From assembly GCA_021401465.1 (NCBI GenBank), contig JADDMT010000019.1, forward strand, positions 62,001 through 126,000: a DNA stretch of 64,000 bases, given 5' to 3'. The DNA is from Teratosphaeria epicoccoides. Lineage: Eukaryota > Ascomycota > Dothideomycetes > Mycosphaerellales > Teratosphaeriaceae. The notes under the pieces were generated by a model. That model was not told where the DNA came from. It saw only the letters and a program-made list of their open reading frames with translations, and searched no databases. Shown here piece after piece: positions 1 to 11,400 of the stretch. A program made the position numbers and the translations under genes. Position 1 is the first letter of the stretch. Every line of letters begins with the position of its first letter.

Positions 1-2528
1 ATCTATACTAATGTAGTCCTAGCAAATAATACTAGGACATTAGCTCTTATCGATAAGGGGTGCTAATGCTACGCTGCAATTAACAGAGACCTAGTAAAAG
101 GTCTTAGCTTGAGCTTAATAAGCAAAGAGTCATGTATAGCGAGGGGCGTAATAGCGTCGATGCGAGACTCCGCGGTAGAAGGAGTAGTCGCCTTCTAGAT
201 AGAAATCGAGGGGTTCTAGCAACTAGTATACGCATACGTAGTAAAGGATCTAGCCTTCCCCCTGATACTAGGGAACCCCTAGAAGGCTCATAAGAAAGTG
301 CGGACCGCGCCAGAAAGGCGTCGGTATTAGCATAGGAGAGTAGGACAGTAGATAGACGAAGGACGGAACTACCGAGAATACGAGGACCGCAGGAACTTTA
401 CCTAGGTATGCGCGACTACGACGGCGGATGTCGCGGAGGCCTTAAAGGCAAAGGAATATCTAACGCTAGACGAGTTAAGAAAGGCGCTACCTCTAGAGCT
501 TTAGTACATAGCTCCGCTATTCTACTGCTAAGAAGCGGAAAAATTAGCGCTATACCGCCCTAGTATTAACTACCGCATCGAACTCCGCGAAGGACTAGAC
601 AGATCCTAACTAGCTCTGCTATAGGGACCCCTATACGGCATGTCGAAGGAGGAACTACTAGTTTTAAGGAAGTCCTTAGACGAACTGTTAGGGAAGGGAT
701 TCATTTGGCCTACTAACTTAGAGGCTGCGGCTCCTGTGCTTTTTGTCCGGAAGCTAGGGGGGGGGGCTCCGGTTCTGCTGCGATTACCGCGCCCTTAACG
801 CAATCACAAAGCAAGATAGGTACCCCCTCCCGTTAATACTAGAGACCTTGAGGAACCTCATAGGCGCCTAGTAGCTTACTAAGGTAGATGTAGTGTCAGC
901 CTTCTACTAAATCTATATGGCGAAAGGCCATGAGTACAAGACAGCCTTTCGCACGAGGTTCGGTTCATTTGAATAGTTAGTATGTCCGTTTAGTTTATCT
1001 AGGGCTCTTATAACGTTCTAACGATATATTAACATACTACTACGCGAGGAATTAGACGACTACGCCTCTGCGTACATAGACGACGTTATTATATATAGCG
1101 GCAGTTCGCGAGAAGACTATTTCGCTAAAGTAACGCAAGTACTCTAGAAGCTCTAGGATAGGGGCCTCTACCTTGACCCTAGGAAGAGCGAGTTTGCTAA
1201 AAAGGATATCAAGTACCTAGGGTTCATAATCCATGCTAACGGAAAAGGCGTAGGGACCGAGCTAGAAAAGGTAGAGGCCATGCGTAACTAGGAGCGGCCA
1301 AAAACACAAAAGGAAGTCCGTAGATTCCTCGGCTTCGCTAATTACTACAGGATGTTCATCCCGAACTACTCGAAGACAGCTAGGCCCTTAACGGCCCTTA
1401 TGGGGAAGGGCAGACCGTTCTCCTAGGGGGAACTCGAGGAGTCCGCGTTTAGAACGCTAAAAGCGAAGTTCTGTTTAGCACTAGTCCTTTCTTAATAGAA
1501 CCTAGAGCTGCAGACCTTTTTAGAGACTAACTACAGCGGGTTTACGTTAGGGGCAGCTCTCCTACAAGAAAGCAACGGAGTCTAGAGACTAGTAGGCTTC
1601 TTCTCGCAGAAACTTAATAAGGCGGAGATTAATTACGACATCTACGACAAGGAGATGCTAGCCATGATATCTAGCCTGAAGTTCTAGGGCCCTAAGCTGA
1701 AGTCGTGTAGGCCCTTTACTATTCTTACGGACTACAAAAACCTAGAGTACTTCATAGTCAAGCGACAGCTGTCCGAGCGGCAGATACAGTAGTATGAGAC
1801 CCTCGCGTAATTCTAGTTTTCCCTAGTTTATCGCCTAGGCGCCAAAGGAGTAGTCCTAGATGTATTGTTAAGACGAGAACAGGACACGCTAGGGGCAGAA
1901 GATAAGGAATCACGGTTTAAGAGGTTTTTAGACCTAGAAGTCGTAGAGAGTTAGCCGGACCCCGTAGATAAGAGCAGAGACGTCGTACTAATTACCTCGA
2001 CTAGCCTACTACCTACTACTATAGTAGAGAACGAACAGCAATTCGCTAACTCCGTAACCTCTAACCGGGAGCCTATTAGGCCGTTCTAGGACGGCACCCT
2101 TAAAGACTTATAGGCAGCTATAGTAGAGAAAGACGAGCTGTACTCGACAGTGTTAAAAGTAGTAAAGAGCGGCTCCTAGGCGCTACCTGCTAGAGCGAGG
2201 CTAAAACTACAAGCGGGGGACTACAAGATGAACAAGAGGGGCTTCCTGCGATACCGCGACAAACTATGGGTCCTAGGAGCAAACGACAGTTAGCCTAGGG
2301 GCGAGACCTTAGACTCTAGGGACGAAAGCAACGAAATACTTAGGATGAAGCTCATTTAGTCTATGCATAACGCTGTAGTATATAGGCACCTAGGACAGGA
2401 CGCTACGACAATGATCCTAGGGCGCGACTTCTACTAGCCATTTTTGTCTAAGCATGTCTAGCGGTTCCTAAGGAACTACAACTACTATAGTCGTAACAAG
2501 GTGTAGAGAGAGCATAAGCATAGACTAC
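1..2528 (+). pseudogene. Gypsy copy A: truncated pol (protease-RT-RNase H-integrase start)
   Basis: This is a retrotransposon polyprotein fragment of the same family as elements B and C. It enters from the left edge inside the protease: the window starts 15 bp after the point matching the pol start of B, and the Asp-Thr-Gly triad reads Asp-Lys-Gly near base 51. Reverse transcriptase follows, with the catalytic YIDD box around 1074-1085, then RNase H near 1510-1870 and the beginning of the integrase zinc-binding region. Homology to B stops abruptly at 2528, inside the integrase, so the 3' part and LTR are missing. Almost every in-frame stop is TAG at a position where Trp or Gln is expected, the mark of RIP. 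Unlike B it has no 365-bp duplication in the RT. It cannot be active. Confidence 0.9.
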
Positions 2529-3360
2529 GTCTCGAAAACCTAACCCCTAAGTAGTACGAAGTACGAAGAGTAGACCGAGTAGAGCTAAGTTAGCTAAGTA
2601 GGTGCTAGTAGTATACTAGCAGTATCTTACTAGCTCGGCCTACTCGGCCCTACTCCTAGCTACTCGATTCACGGGCTCATTAGCCTTCCTACTCATGCCT
2701 ACTCGTAGGCGTGCTTATTTAACGGCTTTCTACTCGATCGCTACTTACCTACACTCGTACGCTCCTCTGACGTGTACGTCTACTTAGCCCTACTCCTAGC
2801 CGTGCAATCTGGCGACAGGCATCACTACCGAGTGTTAGCGATATGTAGTAGTTAGAATGAAACTTGTCTTCAGACTGCCCCCTTACACAGCTCATTTACC
2901 GTGACCGTACTAGCTACTACGCCGCCGTCTCTATGCTGTAGGCAGTCTCCGAAGCCTTCTATAGTCGACGGCTGTAGCTTGTAAGTCGTCTACATCCTCC
3001 TATGCCTTTCCTTATACGCTTAGAGGCGCATCTAGTCCGCAACCTATTCGACGATCTTGTCTTTGACCTCTACGCTCTCTAACATTCCCTTATACTTCTT
3101 GATTACTAGAAACCGAAGTCAAGGCAGCCGAGTAGCTACAACAGTCATGTAGAGTACGAACTACTTAGAGTACACGAAACTACAGAGGTCCGCATTAATG
3201 TCATCTGAATTCTAGTAAATACATACATACCTGCCCGCTATGTTAGTAGCAGCTAAGCAGCTACTACGACCAAAATATGCTACTGTCGAATTACATCTAC
3301 CTACTATTACCGTATCAAATCAGCAGGGACTACAGCTCTTACTAGTATGCTAGTCTTATA
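2529..3360. other. Mutated spacer with a 19-bp palindromic motif; no gene recognised
   Basis: This sequence follows the broken end of Gypsy copy A. It is rich in CTA/TAG and has many CTACTCG-like repeats. At 2604-2622 it carries GCTAGTAGTATACTAGCAG, a near-perfect palindrome that recurs at 19.7, 19.9, 20.0, 24.3 and 25.05 kb. I see no frame that can be read through by treating TAG as a mutated codon, until the MYND pseudogene begins on the minus strand. Confidence 0.5.
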
Positions 3361-4380
3361 GGAGCTAAGAAACAAGTAAACTATAAGTAATACTATCTCT
3401 ACTAGCTTGCCAGACTTTAGGAAACATGGCTAGACCCCTGTTTAGAACACTACTATGTCTCTACGCCCGCCTGCTCGCTAGCCGACTATGGCCTTAGAAA
3501 CATGTGTCGAGATACACATATGCACTTGTTAGCGCATCTCGTTCCTCTGCACGTAGTACTAGACAATAAACGGCTTGTTCATTGTGCCATTCAAAGTGGC
3601 CAAGTTATTATGGGCTCCTGTAACGATGTCGCTAAACTCGCCCTGTAGACGCTGTCTAAACTGTAGAGAGAACTCGTCGTATAATGGCTCCATGTCGTAT
3701 GTATTCTACAGGCCTTAGTAGAATGCCTAGGTGTACTAGTCTTCTGTCTTGTACTCGACATTGACCTTCTTTTAGCCTAACTGATTAGCGTCTTCTGTCT
3801 TCATTACAATGAAGACGACCTTCCTATTCCTTTTACTTACCCCCCTAAAACTCATCTAAGGGGCGTTAGGGGTCCCATTGTAACTGACGACGATTAGCCC
3901 GCTAAAGAAAAGCTCATGTGTACCTAGCGGTCTAGTAAGTAGCACTCCGAACACCTTGTTCGTGATCGGGGGCAGTACACTGTCAGCCTGCTCCCTTGTC
4001 GCGCGACTCGCTATGTCCTCCCCTTTAAAGATCTTCTTGAACGGCAGGATTTTAACGCGTCTAGTAAACATGAAGTTAGTAACTAGTCGTCATATCTCAG
4101 GGTTGACTGCATACTTATTCCTATTCTAGGTTAGCCGCCTAGCGTAGCTGTCCTTATAGTTGTCGTGCTAGTCGATTATCTAGCAATTCTTGCTGTAGTA
4201 GGCTACTACCTGACATAGGCACATCTTGAGCGGGCTGTCGATGCCACAATTAGCGCATTAAGCGACTATGCTAGCTATTGTCTCGAATAGTAAGATAGAG
4301 GGTTAATTGATGTTACTGCTACTTGTGTGTATTAGGCAAGTCTTCGAAGTTAGTTAATGTAATTAGTAAAGAGTTAAATT
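3361..4380 (-). pseudogene. RIP-degraded MYND-type zinc-finger protein
   Basis: Read on the minus strand, one frame runs from about 4380 to 3361 with mostly TAG stops. Near its start (about 4260-4145) it has CxxCG, then CxCQ, then a YCSxxC-like motif (the first Cys now Tyr) and WHD..KDS, the spacing of a MYND zinc finger (Cys/His, two zinc ions, protein interaction). After the finger come about 240 residues with no family I recognise, including short motifs TNKVFGVLLTRP and LFFSGLIVV. No start codon is certain. It could be a captured host gene or cargo of a larger transposon; it is not obviously part of the flanking Gypsy element. The MYND call is good, the rest is unknown. Confidence 0.6.
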
Positions 4381-5127
4381 AGAAGAGCAGTAGTAGATAT
4401 AGATATCCCTTACTGCCGAGTGCACGTGCTGCCGCCTAGCTGGCGCACATGAGGCCCTCGTAACTGCCGTCTAGATTAGTTAGCTACTACATGCCGCTAT
4501 GTGCTACATGTAGGCAGTTATCGCTCTTAACAAAGAAGCAGCAAACATGGCGACATCTATCCTATGCAGCTATGTCTGTTAAGTACACATGCCGCTGTCG
4601 AGCTAGCGTCAGTGTGACTATGTCGCGGTTGCTACTATTCCTAATGCCTCCGTATAGTAGTAGATAAGGTCTGTAGGTCGTAACTACAAGGATCATTTTT
4701 TACTGCCTTTTAAGGCAGAATCGCCTGATATCGTGCCTTCTTCATTTAGTCATGTGCCTAGGCAGCAGTGTGTAATATTTAACCGAATCTGTGACAGCGT
4801 CGCGTGCCTTCTGTTTCTGACTATTTTTCAGGCAGCAGCGTCATGTGCCTTCCATTTCTGGTCATTTTTCAGGCAGAAGCTAATGATGTGACGATGTAAC
4901 GTGTGCGGTTAGCAACTATGTAGAGCACATGACCTATAGCTACTAAAATACAAAAGAAGCTTAGTACTCTAAACTTCTTTCTTTCAAACAACTACCTCAT
5001 CTAGTACTTGTCTTCTTCTTTAGCATCTATACAGATACTAGTACACTAACAATACCACGGCATGTAAGCATTATATGCTCGTATGACGAGACTATAAACT
5101 AACGCGCTAGTAGAATCCAAACCTACT
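4381..5127. other. Non-coding mutated sequence with short direct repeats
   Basis: No readable frame was found. Between about 4690 and 4880 three imperfect copies of a block occur containing GTGCCTTC, a T-rich stretch (TTTTTCAGGCAG) and CATGTGCCT. They look like a decayed minisatellite or promoter region upstream of the neighbouring pseudogene on the plus strand. No promoter can be proven. Confidence 0.4.
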
Positions 5128-5640
5128 ATGTCGACGAATCTGACCCTAGACCTAGAGCTAGCGATTAGTGTAGGTTCTAAGCACGCCGAGTTCGCGGCCG
5201 ACTACGTCCGCGATACCGTCTAGGCATTAGAAGCCGCTGTCGCGCTACAGAAAGCATATCCGGACTTCGATGCTTACAAGGATCTCGTTAACTATGCCTC
5301 TTAGGTAGAGCATCGAGCTAGGCACAAGGTGCTCGACGTCGCATGCGGTAGTAGCCTGATTAGGCTCCTAGCGAGTGCAAAGCTAGCTACGCTAGATAGT
5401 GTATACTTCCTGGACTTCTGTGCTAAGATGCTAGATAAGAGCTAGTAGTATGTGTTATAGCTAGGCCTTAGAGGCAATACTGTTACTAACTAATCTTTAG
5501 TACTATGCGGGACTACTAGGGAAGCGTGGACCCGTAGCGCTTCATCTAGGCAAGGCTCGGTCGTACCCCTACAGCTAGCATCAAGTAGGCTACTAGATGC
5601 CCTAATAGCTTTTAGATAGTATTTGCAAAGGGTGTGCTAG
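5128..5640 (+). pseudogene. Methyltransferase-like pseudogene, interrupted by element E
   Basis: An ATG at 5128 opens a plus-strand frame that stays readable for about 110 codons if TAG is read as Gln/Trp. It contains KVLDVACGSS around 5320-5350, which fits motif I (VLDxGCGxG) of class I S-adenosylmethionine-dependent methyltransferases, followed about 20 residues later by YFLDFCAKML, the expected place of motif post-I. This suggests a UbiE-like small-molecule methyltransferase, but substrate and pathway cannot be guessed. The frame decays after about 5460 and is cut by the insertion of element E; the target site AGATG occurs on both sides of E. Sequence after 13815 may be its continuation. 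Confidence 0.5.
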
Positions 5641-5645
5641 AGATG

Positions 5646-6005
5646 TAATATAGATGTATGTGCTATATGATATGAAAATATCTCGTAGTGTGACAGAGTA
5701 ATCCGACCTTTTAGTAGGTACAAGACAGCGCTGCTTTCTGCTTATCGCAGAGGTAGCGCTAAGGGTGCTTATAACCCCCGACGCTCCTTAATTAGGGAAA
5801 GCATGTCCGAGCCTAACCTCGTAGGGGTACCGTAGGGTTAGCGACGTAGGGGCGTCCTACGTCGACAACTAATCCTACTTAGACGACATACGAGCCAACG
5901 TATGTACGAAGGACCCCCTTGCCATATGTGGCAGGGTTACTGCATGCTAAGGGCGGCTATTAGAACCCATGCGGTTCAAATGGTCCCCTAGTATCAACCG
6001 TATTA
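5646..6005 (-). repeat. Element E 3' LTR (360 bp)
   Basis: It is nearly identical to 13455-13814. Differences are almost all C/T or G/A transitions (for example GGCGGCTATT against GGCGGCCATT near the end). On the plus strand it starts TAATATAG and ends TATTA; the partner ends TATCA, so the terminal CA has become TA here. The AGATG target duplication abuts it at 5641-5645. Confidence 0.93.
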
Positions 6006-6640
6006 CTGCCCCTCCTCCTATGAGGATGTCCCTAGCCTTACTAAGTAACGCACGCAGAATATATAGGGTACAGGATGTAGCACGCTTACACCGCGCAAGG
6101 GTGAATAGGTAGATAGCCTGCGTAACATGTGTCATGCGTATACCTTAACACCTTCGTAGCGAGTACAGGGCGGAGGCTGCTAACTCGGGCGGGTTTTAAT
6201 CCGTTACATGTTAGGCGGCTTCGTAACACCTTCGCTTTACATGCGGATCGAGATATCAGGAAACCACGAGTACGTACTTCAGTTAATCCTTGAAATTATA
6301 GGGCGAGCATGCGCGCCGGCCTCGCTAAGTAGCTTGGCCGTCCCTATTTAGTCGTGACTATGAAGAACGTGTCGTAGAACCTCGGGGTAGTAGGAAAGTA
6401 CGCGGACGCTCTACGCGCGCCGCTCGAAACGGCAGGAGCGCGCTCCTAGCGCGGGCCTCGCTACATTTCTATGCTAGTAGGCTAGCACGAGTGCGGTCGG
6501 CGCACATGCGTAACAGCCGCGTTATCTGTTATTGCATCATTTAGTCCCCTTGTAAGTTAACTAAAGGCAGGTACTCTGCGCATGTAGTTTGAGTTACTAG
6601 CTTAACGGTTACGGTAGGTAACAGGGGGGCTATTAGAGGG

Positions 6641-6647
6641 TATAAAA
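6641..6647 (+). promoter_or_regulatory. TATA box for the antisense accessory frame of element E
   Basis: TATAAAA in the context GGGTATAAAAACC lies 163 bp upstream of the ATG at 6804 and points toward it, opposite to gag-pol. A T/C-rich stretch (CTTCTTCTTCAATCAATTAA) between TATA and ATG resembles a fungal 5' leader. It is inferred from sequence only. Confidence 0.55.
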
Positions 6648-6803
6648 ACCTCGTCGCTCCCTAAACTTTCCTGTTCTAAGACACTAACATTGACCTCCGC
6701 TCCTACTTCGCTTAGCTTGCGCCTCGCTGTGTCTGCGGGTCTGTACTAGAGCTCCTTCTTCTTCAATCAATTAATCAAGATCAATTAACCCGTCTTAGCT
6801 ATA

Positions 6804-8300
6804 ATGGCTTATGTGCTACAGACTAAGTTCGAAGCTACTCGCTCTACCCGCGATCGTCGCTCATGTCGACAATGCCTTGACAACCTTAGTAGCTAAGCTG
6901 CATACATCTCTCCTCCGCGTGTTAGTAAGGCGTCCCCTACCCGCGAGGTATGCGTGACTTGTACTGACTAAAGCGTAGCCGAGATCTACGTTAGCAGGTT
7001 TGATGAGGGCAGTGTCTACTGCAATTGTGTTAACTGTAATAGCAAGCATCAAAAATGCTAAGACCTCCCTAAAGAGGTGTACGGCGAGTATAACTAGCTC
7101 TGCCGTAACATCGATAACTTCTAGAGTACGCGCGACAAGGGGATTACTGAAGGCACTCTAACCATGAACAGGCTACAGGCTAAGTACCGCGAGGTACTCG
7201 CCTACCTGCTTGGCGCCCTCTTGTGCTTTACCGCGACTACTAACTGTTCTTATAGCGGCGTTTGCTTCGACTCTCTGCTAACAGGCGAAAACGTTTGTCT
7301 AGGTCTAATCGCAGACTTAGTCTAGAAGATCTTGAAGGTGCTAACTGTTAGGGTCGAGACCTTCGCCATAGTACGCATATAGTGCGGGTACCCTCTAAGT
7401 ATGAATGCTGACTTTCTCCGCTAGGCTAACGTTAGCGTCGAGAAATATCCGACTAGCCGTTAGCGTTAGCAACTCGGGGCCCTTGCCTCTATTAACGATG
7501 ACTTTAAGATGCGGATGATCCGCAAGAAGGTTATCAAGCAATTCACCGCTCCTGCTACTAAGGCTACGCCCTAGCGCCGTACCGAGAGGCAGCCTGCCTC
7601 TAAGCCGGTCCTAAGGACTAAGCCGTAAGTTACTTACTCGAATCCTGTCGCGTGCGTATAGCTAACACATTGTAGCGCTGCCGCCTACGCCGCCTCGACG
7701 CTACTATCTAAGAAGAAGAAGAGGGCTAGGGCCGAAATTAAGGTTAGCGACGAGGAAGCCGAACCTTCCCTGCTTGCGACCCGCACTACGTCCGTCAAGA
7801 CGCTAAGGTACAAGCCTCTAGGCCAGATCTTTGAGGATGAGGAGGATGACGACGTTCAGGATACCTTCGGTCCTAACGTGATCCCTTCGCGCCGTAGTGT
7901 CACCGCACTAGTTGCGCCTAAGGGAGACACCGAGTCCGATGATGTAGTCAACACTCGTGTCAAGAAGCGCAAGATGATCTCGAGGGCCGAGCGCGACAGC
8001 TGCAAGCGCGCTCGAGTCTCTTCGCCTTCTAATGCTAAGGATAAGGTAGTCGTCGCGACTAGGCGCGGTAAGGGTGTCGCTAGTTCTCTGGCTACTATAG
8101 GCTCTGAAGACGAGCTCCCTCGCAACCTACTAAAGAAGAAGATGCCAGCCTCTCTTCGTGGCGTTACTACCCCTATTACTCATAGTCGCTTTAGGGTGTT
8201 TAGTAGACCCCGTGTAGGTAGGTAGTCCCTAGCGGACCGTAACAAGAAAGACTCTCCTGCTTTAGGTTTAGTCAGGAAGCCCCTAACTAGTAGTCGCTAA
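6804..8300 (+). pseudogene. Antisense accessory ORF of element E (Cys-rich, basic C-terminus)
   Basis: From ATG 6804 one frame runs to TAA 8298-8300 (498 codons), broken mainly by TAG, as expected for a RIP-damaged gene rather than chance. It lies entirely outside gag-pol, which ends at 8441 on the other strand, so it is not a shadow. The N-terminal part has CRQC, CVTC, then YCNCVNCNSKHQKC (about 7019-7060), a probable zinc-binding module; the middle is helical; the last 170 residues are rich in Lys, Arg and Ser, with clusters such as KKRK and KKK that could act as nuclear signals. A TATA box lies upstream. I recognise no named family. Comparable antisense frames occur in elements B, C and D. 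Confidence 0.7.
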
Positions 8301-8440
8301 GCATTAGCTACGAAGCTAATCCGAGCATGTCTCTTGTTCTTCTTAGGTTTATTCTAGGTGTACCTTTAGGCATCAATGATGTATGAGTAGGGCGTTTGCT
8401 TCTCGTTGTCACTTCGCGCGTTATACGCTACATACATATG

Positions 8441-11400
8441 TCAAGAATTCTGCTCCGGAACCCTTATCTTCCTACGAATCGACCTTCTTAAGCCCTGCTT
8501 ACGCCTCCTCCGCTCTTCGAATTCACGAATAGCTTCTAGAGCGTTCTTATAGTCTTTAGCCGGAACCTATTATGTGTACTTAGGTAGGTATCCTTTCTAC
8601 TTCACTAGATAGTACGTTGCGCCCTTGCGCCGCATACTGTCCTTAATACCCTCGACTTCCTACTCTTCGTTCTCTTCTGCTACTAGCATCGGGTCCGCGG
8701 GCTCTTCGCCCTCGCGCTGTACCTATAGTTCGAGTAGAGATACGTAGAAGACGTCATGCACATAATACGACAATGGCAACAATAGCTAGTACGCCTGCGA
8801 GCCTATCGCGTCGCGTATCTAGAAGGGTCCGACGAACCTTGGCGTCATCTTCTTGCTCGGAAGTTTCAGCTTAAGATTCTTTGTTAATAGTAATACCTTC
8901 GTACTAACTACATACTACATCGGTTTAGCACAGGTGTTATTATGTTTAATCTAGGATTCTAAGGCCTTTTTCTAGTGTTCTATTAGCACCGAATGTACCT
9001 CGCGCATACGCCACGCTAATTCCGCGGCGGCCGGCACCCTCTCCTTAGAAGACTCGTCCCGAGGCAGTTCTAGGTGTATTTCCGGATCAAAGCCATAAAG
9101 AATCTGAAATGGCGACATACGTATAGCAGTATACACGCTGTTATTAACTGCAAATTCCGCTATAGGAATTACGTCGGCCTAGGTATCCTAGTTCTTAGCG
9201 TAGTAGCACCGAAGGTACTACTTAAGAGTCTAGTTCATACGTTTAGTCTAACTATTAGTCTATAGATAGAATGCTGTACTTAGGCGGTGCTTAACACGCG
9301 CCTCAAACACAAATTCTTGCTAGTATTCACTAGTAAAGACAGAACCTCGATCTAATAGGATACTTCGGGGGACACTAAAGCGCTGTATGACTTCGTTGCG
9401 AAGTAGCCGCGCAAGCTCGCCACTTGTGCACTTTTTCGTATATAGGATGAAGATATTCATCTTCGAGTATTAGTCGACTACTACAAGGACAGCATTAACC
9501 ACATTGCCTTTCTACTTTGCTAGCGGCAAATTAGTAATGAAATCCATGGTCAAGTCTTGCTATAGTCTCTCTAGTAGTAGGAGCGCCTAAGTATCGCTGT
9601 AGGGGCGATAGCGCCGAGATTTGCTAATCTGGCACGTCTAGCAGGATTTGACATAGTCAGAGACATCCTGTTCTAGCGTAGGCTACTAGTATTTGCGTCT
9701 AAGAAGTGCGTTTGTCTTCTCTACGCTAAAATGGCCCGCGAGTTCATTGTCATGATAAATACAGAGGAGCTGCGAACAGAGTACGTAGTTAGCGGGTACG
9801 TAGAGCCTATTGTCAAAGTACTACAAGTCGCCTGACTTAGTCTAGTACTTCGGACCGCCTGCAGTGTCCTGGAGGGCTACACCCTCATTAATTAACTCCG
9901 GTTCTCGCTCTTGCAACCGCTGAATAAGTCTCGAGACTTCTTTAAAGGGTTCTTTAGACATTACATGCTTACTACATGTAAGCTAGTTAACTACCGCACG
10001 GATTAAGCTAGACACGGTCGCCACAACTGCCAGATAGGAGGGTTTGTCACTAGCGGAGGCTATGAGGCCCTATTAGACCTGCAGTCGACCTACAAGAGGA
10101 GCTAACGACAGATCGCCGCCCTAAACTACAAGCTTCGTTTGCAGCGTAGGGAGAAGCTGTTAGTCACCCTCTTCCCTAGTGTCGTAGTCTAGTCGTCGCG
10201 AAGGACCGTCAGCCGGATTCGTCTTTCTAGAACGATGCTAGATAACGAAGTCAAAGCTAGCGAGGAAAGTCGCCTACCTTGCTTGCCGACTACTTAGCTA
10301 CTTCACGCCCATGAAGCCGCGAAGGTTGTTATAGTTAGTAAGTACCTTAATAGGGTGCGCTGCGCCTTCGAGGTAGTGTTAGTACTCCTTGAAGCTGTTA
10401 ACAATAGCTAAAAGCTCTTAGTCGTGAGTCTCGTAGTTAAGCTTAGCGCCCTGCATCTTCCGCGACTAGAAGGCAATTAGGTACTATCGCGCACTGCCTT
10501 CGTGCGACTAGAGCTACGATATAATTACGGCTATTACGAATTTTGAAGCATTAGTCTCTATCTAGATCTTCGTAGCAGGGTCAAAGTGCCGAAGTATAGG
10601 CGTAGTTTAAAAAGCTGCTTTAAGTTTAGAGAAGGCCTTACTCTAAGCCTCCTCCTAAGGCACTTTCCCTGGCTTTTTTCCTCGAACCGCGCCCTTTGCG
10701 AGGGCCGTGAGGGGAGCCACAATCTTCGAGTAAGATCGTATGAATCTGCGGTAGAAGTTAGTAAATCCTAGGAACACCTGTACTTCTCGGAGGGTAGTTA
10801 GCCGCGGCTACTCCGCGATTGCAGACACCCTTCGGTCATCTATAATGACTCCTTCTGTAGAGACAATATATCCGAGAAACTTAATCCTATCCGTCAGGAA
10901 TGAGCACTTCTTTAGGTTCGCGTATAGAGCGAACTTACGGAGCTATTCGAGTACTATACTTAGATGCCGAATATGCTCCTCCTTCAAGTCAGAATAGACT
11001 AGTATATCGTCTAAATATACTACGTAGCAGGTGTTAACGAGGCCGGCTAGGGCCTAGTTAATATACGCTTAGAACGTCGCTAGTACGTTAGTCAAGCTAA
11101 ATGGCATCACTATATACTCGAAGTGTCTGTACTACGTTTAGAATGTAGTCTTCTACTTGTCGCCCTTTCGGATCGGTATCCGGTAGTAGGCGTCCTTTAA
11201 GTCGATAGACAAGAAGATGGCGGCGCGACCAAGGCGGTCAAGCGTCTCGCTAATAAGTAGTAGGGGGCAGCGGTTCTTCTAGGTTACCGCGTTAAGGCCC
11301 CTATAGTTAACGCATAGGCGGAGCGTGTTATCCTTCTTCAGGACGAACATAACTAACGCTCTAGCCTCGCTGTCGCTTCGTCGGATCCACGCGTTCCTTT

